From NCBI GenBank assembly GCA_050329575.1, contig JBHJOP010000120.1:1-15297 (forward strand): a stretch of DNA of 15,297 nucleotides, given 5' to 3'. The position numbers and the translations under genes are program-made. The notes under the pieces were generated by a model, which was given only the letters and a program-made list of their open reading frames with translations, searched no databases and was not told the origin of the DNA. Below are positions 8,473 through 15,297 of this stretch, piece after piece. This DNA comes from JAUXFS01 sp050329575. GTDB lineage: Bacteria; Pseudomonadota; Alphaproteobacteria; Rhodospirillales; Defluviicoccaceae. Numbering within the stretch: position 1 is the stretch's first letter; each line of letters opens with the position of its first letter.

Positions 8473-8514
8473 CTACCCAGGGTTGGGTCTGCGGCCGGGT
8501 GACGGCGACCGGCC

Positions 8515-11286
8515 TCAGTGCGCCTCGTCCCAGTCGGCGCCGACGCCGGTATCGAGGGTCAGCGGCACGTCGAGATCGGCGACCGACGCCATCACCCGGA
8601 CGACCGCGACCCGCGTGTCCTCCACCTCCGCCGCCGGCACCTCGAACACCAGTTCGTCGTGGACCTGCAGCAGCATCCGCGCCCTCAGTCCCGCCTTCTC
8701 CAGCGTCGCCGGCAGGCGGATCATCGCTCGCTTGATGATGTCGGCGGCGCCGCCCTGGATCGGCGCGTTGATCGCCGCCCGCTCGGCGAAGCCGCGCACC
8801 GACGGGTTCTTGTCCCGGATCCCCGGCACGTGAACCTTGCGACCGAACAGGGTGGTGACGTAGCCGTGCTCCTGGGCCTGTCGGCGGGTCCGATCCATGT
8901 AGTCGCGGATGCCCGGATAGCGCGCGAAGTAGGCGTCGATGTAGGCCGCCGCCTCGCCGCGGCCGATGCCGAGCTGGCGGGCGAGACCGAACGGCGAAAT
9001 GCCGTAGATGATGCCGAAGTTGATCGCCTTGGCCTTGCGCCGGACCATCGGATCGATGCCCGCGACCGGCACCCCGAACACCTGGGCGGCGGTGATCGCG
9101 TGGATGTCGGCGCCGTCGCGGAACGCCTGCTTCAGGGCCTCGATGTCGGCGACGTGGGCGAGCAGGCGCAACTCGATCTGCGAGTAGTCGGCGCTGAGCA
9201 GCCGCCATCCCTTCTCGGCGACGAACGCCCGGCGGATCCTGCGGCCTTCCTCGCTGCGGACGGGGATGTTCTGCAGGTTGGGGTCCGACGACGACAGCCG
9301 CCCGGTGGAGGCGATCGCCTGGGCGTAGGACGTGTGGACCCGCCCGGTCTCCGGGTTGATCCGATCGACCAGCGCATCGGCGTAGGTGCTCTTGAGCTTC
9401 GCCAGCTGCCGCCAGTCGAGCACCCGCGCCGGCAGGTCGTGGCCTTCGGCGGCGAGCGTCTCCAGCACCTCGGCACCGGTGGCGTAGGCCCCGGTCTTGC
9501 CCTTCTTGCCGCCGGCCAGCCCCATCTCGTCGAACAGCACCTCGCCCAGCTGCTTCGGCGAGCCGACGTTGAACGTCCGGCCGGCGAGGCGGTGGATCTC
9601 GTCCTCGAGATCGCCCATCCGGGCGGCGAACGCGCGGCTGGCCTCCTTCAGAACCGCGGCGTCGACCCTGATCCCCTGGCGTTCCATCGCCACCAGCACC
9701 GGCACCAGCGGCCGTTCGAGGGTCTCGTAGACGCCGACCATGTGTTCGCCGACCAGCCGCCGCTTCAGCATCCGGTGCAGCCTGAGGGTGACGTCGGCGT
9801 CCTCGGCGGCGTAGTCGAGCGCCTTGTCGATCGCCACCCGGTCGAAGGTCACCCGGTTCCTGCCGCTGCCGGTCACGTCGGCGTACTTGATCGTCGTGAT
9901 GCCGAGGTGGAGGGCGGCGAGTTCGTCCATGCCATGGCCGTGGAGACCGCCGTCGAGCACATAGGACAGCACCATGGTGTCGTCGATCGGCGCCACCCGG
10001 ATGCCGTGGCGGGCGAACACCTGCATGTCGTACTTGATGTTCTGGCCGATCTTGAGCACCGACGGGTCCTCGAGCAGCGGCGCGAGGGCGGCCAGCGCCG
10101 CGGCGATCGGGATCTGTCGCGTCTCGGCCTCGCCGCCGCCGGCGGTCCCGTCGAGCGCGAGGCCGGGCGTCGCCCGGTGGGCGAGGGGGATGTAGCAGGC
10201 CCGTCCCGGGACGATCGCCAGCGACACGCCGACCAGTTCGGCGCGGATCGCGTCCAGCGACGTCGTTTCGGTGTCGACGGCGACCGCCCCGGCCGCCGTC
10301 GCCGCGGCGATCCAGCGTTCGAGATCGGCGAGCGTCCGGACCAGCTCGTAGCCGGTCCGATCCGAATCCGCCGCGGCCTGCGGACCACCGCCCGGCGGCG
10401 CGTCCGCGCGGTTGCGGACGCGGGCGATCAGCGATTTGAAGTCCTGGGCCTCCAGGAAGGCGAGCAGCGCCGCGGGGTCGGGCGCGGCGACGGCGAGCGC
10501 CGTCAGCGGCGCCGGCGGGTCCACGTCGCCGCGCAGCCGCACCAGTTCGCGGGAGATGCGGGCGTCCTCGGCGTGGTCGAGCAGCGCCTGGCGCCGCTTC
10601 GGCTGCCGGATCTCGCCGGCCCGGGCGAGCAGGGTGTCGAGATCGCCGTAGTCGGCGATCAGCTGCGCGGCGGTCTTGACGCCGATTCCCGGCACCCCCG
10701 GCACGTTGTCGGTCGCATCGCCGGCCAGCGCCTGGACGTCGACCACCCGCTCGGGGCCGACGCCGAACTTCTCCTTCACCTCCGCGGGGCCGATCGTCCG
10801 GTTCCTGACCGCATCCAGCATCGTCACGCTCGGGCCGACCAGCTGCATCAGGTCCTTGTCGGAGGAGACGATGGTGACGTCGGCGCCGGCCTCGCGGGCG
10901 AGGCGGGCGTAGCTGGCGATGAGGTCGTCGGCCTCGAAGCCGGCGGCCTCCAGGGTGGCGACGTTGAGCGCCCGAGTCGCCTCGCGGACCAGCGCGAACT
11001 GCGGGATCAGGTCCTCCGGCGGGTCCGGCCGGTTGGCCTTGTAGGCGGGATAGAGATCGTTGCGGAAGGTGTGCCGGCCGGCGTCGAACACCACCGCGAC
11101 GTGATCGGCGTCGGTGTCGAGGAGCAGCTTCATCAGCATCGCGGTGAAGCCGTAGACGGCGTTGACCGGCGTGCCGTCGCGCCGCGTCATCGGCGGCAGC
11201 GCGTGGAAGGCGCGGAAGATGAACCCGGAGCCGTCGATCAGGAAGACATGCCGCGGCGGCGCGGGCGGAGGGCCGGGCGGGGTCAG
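8515..11286 (-). CDS. polA: DNA polymerase I
   Basis: Fills gaps and removes primers during replication and repair. With the start at 11286 it has 923 residues, the usual length. The 5' nuclease domain (about 1-300) has Asp18 in FLIDGSGF, VFDAGRHTFRNDLYPAYKANR-type and SSDKDLMQLV motifs, and PGVPGIGVKTAA. The 3'-5' exonuclease domain (about 320-510) keeps Asp338 and Glu340 in DTETTSLD and the YAAEDAD motif, so proofreading looks intact. The polymerase domain has motif A with Asp700 (SADYSQIELR), motif B (RRKAKAINFGIIYG) and motif C with Asp877 (VHDELVF). No ATG, GTG or TTG lies in frame near the expected start. A CTG at 11286 overlaps the TGA of the upstream zinc-finger gene and gives MTPPGPPPAPPRHVFLIDGSG, which matches the expected N-terminal layout. 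Coupled translation with that gene is likely. Confidence 0.95.
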   Translation of the reverse strand: MTPPGPPPAPPRHVFLIDGSGFIFRAFHALPPMTRRDGTPVNAVYGFTAMLMKLLLDTDADHVAVVFDAGRHTFRNDLYPAYKANRPDPPEDLIPQFALVREATRALNVATLEAAGFEADDLIASYARLAREAGADVTIVSSDKDLMQLVGPSVTMLDAVRNRTIGPAEVKEKFGVGPERVVDVQALAGDATDNVPGVPGIGVKTAAQLIADYGDLDTLLARAGEIRQPKRRQALLDHAEDARISRELVRLRGDVDPPAPLTALAVAAPDPAALLAFLEAQDFKSLIARVRNRADAPPGGGPQAAADSDRTGYELVRTLADLERWIAAATAAGAVAVDTETTSLDAIRAELVGVSLAIVPGRACYIPLAHRATPGLALDGTAGGGEAETRQIPIAAALAALAPLLEDPSVLKIGQNIKYDMQVFARHGIRVAPIDDTMVLSYVLDGGLHGHGMDELAALHLGITTIKYADVTGSGRNRVTFDRVAIDKALDYAAEDADVTLRLHRMLKRRLVGEHMVGVYETLERPLVPVLVAMERQGIRVDAAVLKEASRAFAARMGDLEDEIHRLAGRTFNVGSPKQLGEVLFDEMGLAGGKKGKTGAYATGAEVLETLAAEGHDLPARVLDWRQLAKLKSTYADALVDRINPETGRVHTSYAQAIASTGRLSSSDPNLQNIPVRSEEGRRIRRAFVAEKGWRLLSADYSQIELRLLAHVADIEALKQAFRDGADIHAITAAQVFGVPVAGIDPMVRRKAKAINFGIIYGISPFGLARQLGIGRGEAAAYIDAYFARYPGIRDYMDRTRRQAQEHGYVTTLFGRKVHVPGIRDKNPSVRGFAERAAINAPIQGGAADIIKRAMIRLPATLEKAGLRARMLLQVHDELVFEVPAAEVEDTRVAVVRVMASVADLDVPLTLDTGVGADWDEAH

Positions 11287-11462
11287 TGTGCCGCCGCCGG
11301 TTGCGCGTCGTCGGCGAGAACGAACCGGCGCGAACAGTACGGGCAGACGACCTCGCCGTCGCCGCCGATCCGCAGGTAGACGAGGGGATGGCCGAGGGCG
11401 CCGCCGCCGCCGTCGCAGGCGACGACACGGCTTTGCACGCGAATGGTTTCGTCCGGCTTCAT
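11283..11462 (-). CDS. Small zf-CHCC zinc-finger domain protein
   Basis: A 59-residue protein, MKPDETIRVQSRVVACDGGG onward, ending QPAAAH. Cys16, His25, Cys40 and Cys43 follow the CHCC pattern of the zf-CHCC family (related to mitochondrial complex I subunit NDUFS6), with the typical GHPLVYL and CPYCSRRFVL segments. The start ATG is preceded by GGGGGCGGAGAG, a good ribosome binding site. The stop overlaps the proposed CTG start of polA by CTGA. Its cellular role in bacteria is not well defined. Its position suggests cotranscription with polA. A longer upstream reading exists in the same frame but looks like non-coding sequence containing the divergent promoters. Confidence 0.85.
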   Translation of the reverse strand: MKPDETIRVQSRVVACDGGGGALGHPLVYLRIGGDGEVVCPYCSRRFVLADDAQPAAAH

Positions 11463-11506
11463 GACGCTCTCCGCCCCCTCGACGCTGTCCACGCTCGCCG
11501 GGACCG

Positions 11507-11536
11507 TTGACCCGACCGACGGCGAGATGATAGCGA
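11507..11536 (+). promoter_or_regulatory. Candidate promoter for the ABC ATPase gene
   Basis: TTGACC (11507-11512) lies 18 nt before TAGCGA (11531-11536), about 60 bp upstream of the chosen ATG at 11599, in the gap between divergent genes. The match is by eye. Confidence 0.35.
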
Positions 11537-11554
11537 TTGCCGCCGGACAATCAA
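11527..11554 (-). promoter_or_regulatory. Candidate promoter for the zf-CHCC / polA operon
   Basis: Read on the minus strand, TTGATT (11554-11549) is followed after 16 nt by TATCAT (11532-11527), about 65 bp upstream of the zf-CHCC start. Its -10 overlaps the -10 of the divergent candidate promoter. Confidence 0.35.
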
Positions 11555-11598
11555 TCTCCCGGTGCCGCGCCTCCGCGTCGCCGCAGACGCCGCCGCCG

Positions 11599-12569
11599 AT
11601 GCCCACCCCCGGCCCCGAGACCGCGGTCGAGACCGTCGACCTCTGCAAGACCTACCCCGGCCGTCGCGGCCGGCCGCCGGTGCGCGCGCTGCGCAACGTC
11701 TCGCTCACCGTGCCCGCCGGTTCGTTCTTCGGGCTGCTGGGGCCGAACGGCGCCGGCAAGTCGACGCTGATCAACATCCTCGCCGGGCTGGTCGTCCGCA
11801 GCTCGGGCGCGGCGCGGATCTGGGGCTGCGACATCGAGCGCGAGATGCGCGCCGCCCGTCGCGCCATCGGGGTGGTGCCGCAGGAGCTCAACATCGATCC
11901 GTTCTTCACCCCGCGCGAGTTGCTCGAGGTGCAGGCCGGCCTCTACGGCGTGCCGAAGGCCGAACGCCGCACCGACGAGATCCTGGAGGCGATCGGCCTG
12001 ACCGCGCAGGCCGACGCCTACGCGCGGTCGCTGTCCGGCGGCATGCGCCGGCGGTTGCTGGTCGGCAAGGCGATGGTCCATTCGCCGCCGGTGCTGGTGC
12101 TGGACGAGCCGACCGCCGGCGTCGACGTCGAGCTCCGCCGCCAGTTGTGGTCGTACGTCCGCCGCCTCAACGGCGGCGGCGTGACGATCCTGTTGACCAC
12201 CCACTACCTGGAGGAGGCGCAGGCGCTGTGCGACCGGATCGCGATCATCAATCACGGCCGGCTGATCGCCTGCGAGCCCACCTCGGCCCTGCTCCGGCGC
12301 CTCGACGCCAAGGAGCTGGTGGTGACGGTCGCCGAGCCGATCGCCGTCCTTCCCGACTCCCTCTCGCGTTTCAACGCCGCGATCGTCCGTCCCGGCCGTC
12401 TGGTCTTCCACTATCCGCCGAGCCGCGTCCACGGCGGCGAGATCCTGGCGGCGGTGCGCGAGGCGGGCCTGACGGTGACCGATCTGACCACCCGCGAAGC
12501 GGAGCTGGAGGACATCTTCCTGCAGCTCACCCGGCAACCGGACGGCGAGGACCCGGCCGCGGTGCCGGT

Positions 12570-12573
<4 letters not shown>
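11599..12573 (+). CDS. ABC-2 type transporter ATP-binding protein (YadG-like)
   Basis: A 324-residue ATPase of the export-type ABC family, close to the usual length of YadG-like proteins. Walker A is GPNGAGKS with Lys54. The Q-loop region is VVPQELNIDPFFTPRE. The signature LSGGMRRRL starts at residue 145. Walker B is VLVLDEPTAGVD with Asp169 and Glu170, and the switch His202 is in TTHYLEEA. A C-terminal extension of about 90 residues follows. It should bind and hydrolyse ATP to drive an ABC-2 permease, but no permease gene follows; instead its stop overlaps the start of a lipoprotein hydrolase by ATGA. The start at 11599 gives MPTPGPETAVETVDL just before the first strand. There is no clear ribosome binding site, and an in-frame ATG at 11527 is a less likely alternative because it adds low-complexity sequence. 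Confidence 0.9.
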
Positions 12574-15170
<2,597 letters not shown>

Positions 15171-15183
15171 CTGCCGCCAAGGC

Positions 15184-15297
15184 TTATCCCTTTGCTTCCG
15201 GCATGATCAACATCTTGTAGGTGACGGGGTTGGTTCGGGTGCCGATGCCGAGGAGGGAGCGGAAGGCGGCATGGCGGGTTCGGCGGCGGTTGAAGCG
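15184..15297 (-). CDS. Transposase C-terminal fragment (IS1595-like?)
   Basis: The last 37 codons of a minus-strand gene that continues beyond the window edge. The sequence starts RFNRRRTRHAAFRSLLGIGT, and the stop TAA is at 15184-15186. The FRFNRR-type motif followed by a short tail resembles the C-terminus of IS1595-family DDE transposases; this is recognition from a short stretch, so the family is tentative. Its stop lies only 13 bp from the first ATG of the truncated recombinase, which implies that the insertion sequence's end overlaps or closely follows the stop and that it inserted into the recombinase 5' region. I could not identify the terminal inverted repeat. Confidence 0.6.
   Translation of the reverse strand, partial: RFNRRRTRHAAFRSLLGIGTRTNPVTYKMLIMPEAKG

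Larger units (their letters stand above)
8122..8514. other. 393-bp non-coding region between polA and the M23 gene
   Basis: I see no credible gene here. From the M23 side outward it contains the M23 ribosome binding site, a GC-rich leader with two possible hairpins (8240-8257 and 8273-8309), then an AT-rich island (about 8412-8475) with nested inverted repeats. Because both flanking genes are on the minus strand, it must contain the end of the polA transcript and probably the promoter of the M23 gene. I could not identify a convincing -35/-10 pair. Confidence 0.6.

Noticed and set aside
8518..11379. A 953-codon + strand frame opposite polA
   Set aside because: Antisense shadow of a well-supported DNA polymerase I gene.
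11287..11550. A longer PolA beginning at an ATG at 11550
   Set aside because: It adds 88 arginine-rich residues overlapping the zf-CHCC gene and has no resemblance to PolA.
11463..11648. A longer start for the zf-CHCC protein, giving 121 residues
   Set aside because: The extra residues are low complexity, cross the divergent promoter region, and the shorter start has a good ribosome binding site and fits the family length.

Overview
The window is dense, very GC-rich bacterial chromosome with short intergenic gaps and several stop/start overlaps (TGATG, ATGA). Codon use and gene types suggest a high-GC alphaproteobacterium: a PolA whose N-terminus opens with the HVFLIDGSG motif next to a small CHCC zinc-finger protein, and a PAS-rich hybrid kinase. 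I cannot name a genus from sequence alone.

Layout. Positions 2-3654 (+) hold the 3' part of an RND efflux adaptor gene and the complete RND inner-membrane pump it is coupled to. Positions 3747-8121 (-) hold, in transcription order, an exported M23 peptidase-like protein, a stand-alone receiver protein and a three-PAS hybrid histidine kinase. Upstream of the M23 gene is a 393-bp non-coding stretch with an AT-rich nested inverted repeat. Positions 8515-11462 (-) hold polA and, just before it, a 59-residue zf-CHCC protein. The polA frame has no ATG, GTG or TTG at a sensible place and appears to start at a CTG overlapping the preceding stop. A divergent promoter region (11463-11598) separates these from a (+) pair: an ABC-2 type ATPase with no permease beside it, and a lipoprotein alpha/beta hydrolase. 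A tRNA-Arg(CCG) follows at 13597-13673.

From 13674 to the end the composition changes to lower GC and the DNA looks acquired. A large serine recombinase reads back toward the tRNA, and its last 21 codons and stop are the antisense of the tRNA 3' part, as expected if the element integrated there. Its N-terminus, including the catalytic serine, is missing. The 3' end of a probable IS transposase abuts the break, so an insertion sequence seems to have disrupted the recombinase and may have stranded the element.

Functionally, the left half is envelope biology (efflux, cell-wall peptidase, sensory signalling), the middle is DNA replication/repair plus a transporter ATPase and lipoprotein hydrolase, and the right end is the edge of a tRNA-associated genomic island. 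I see no CRISPR array, rRNA or recognisable defence cassette. The most unusual spot is the tRNA-Arg gene, into which two oppositely oriented protein genes run and terminate.
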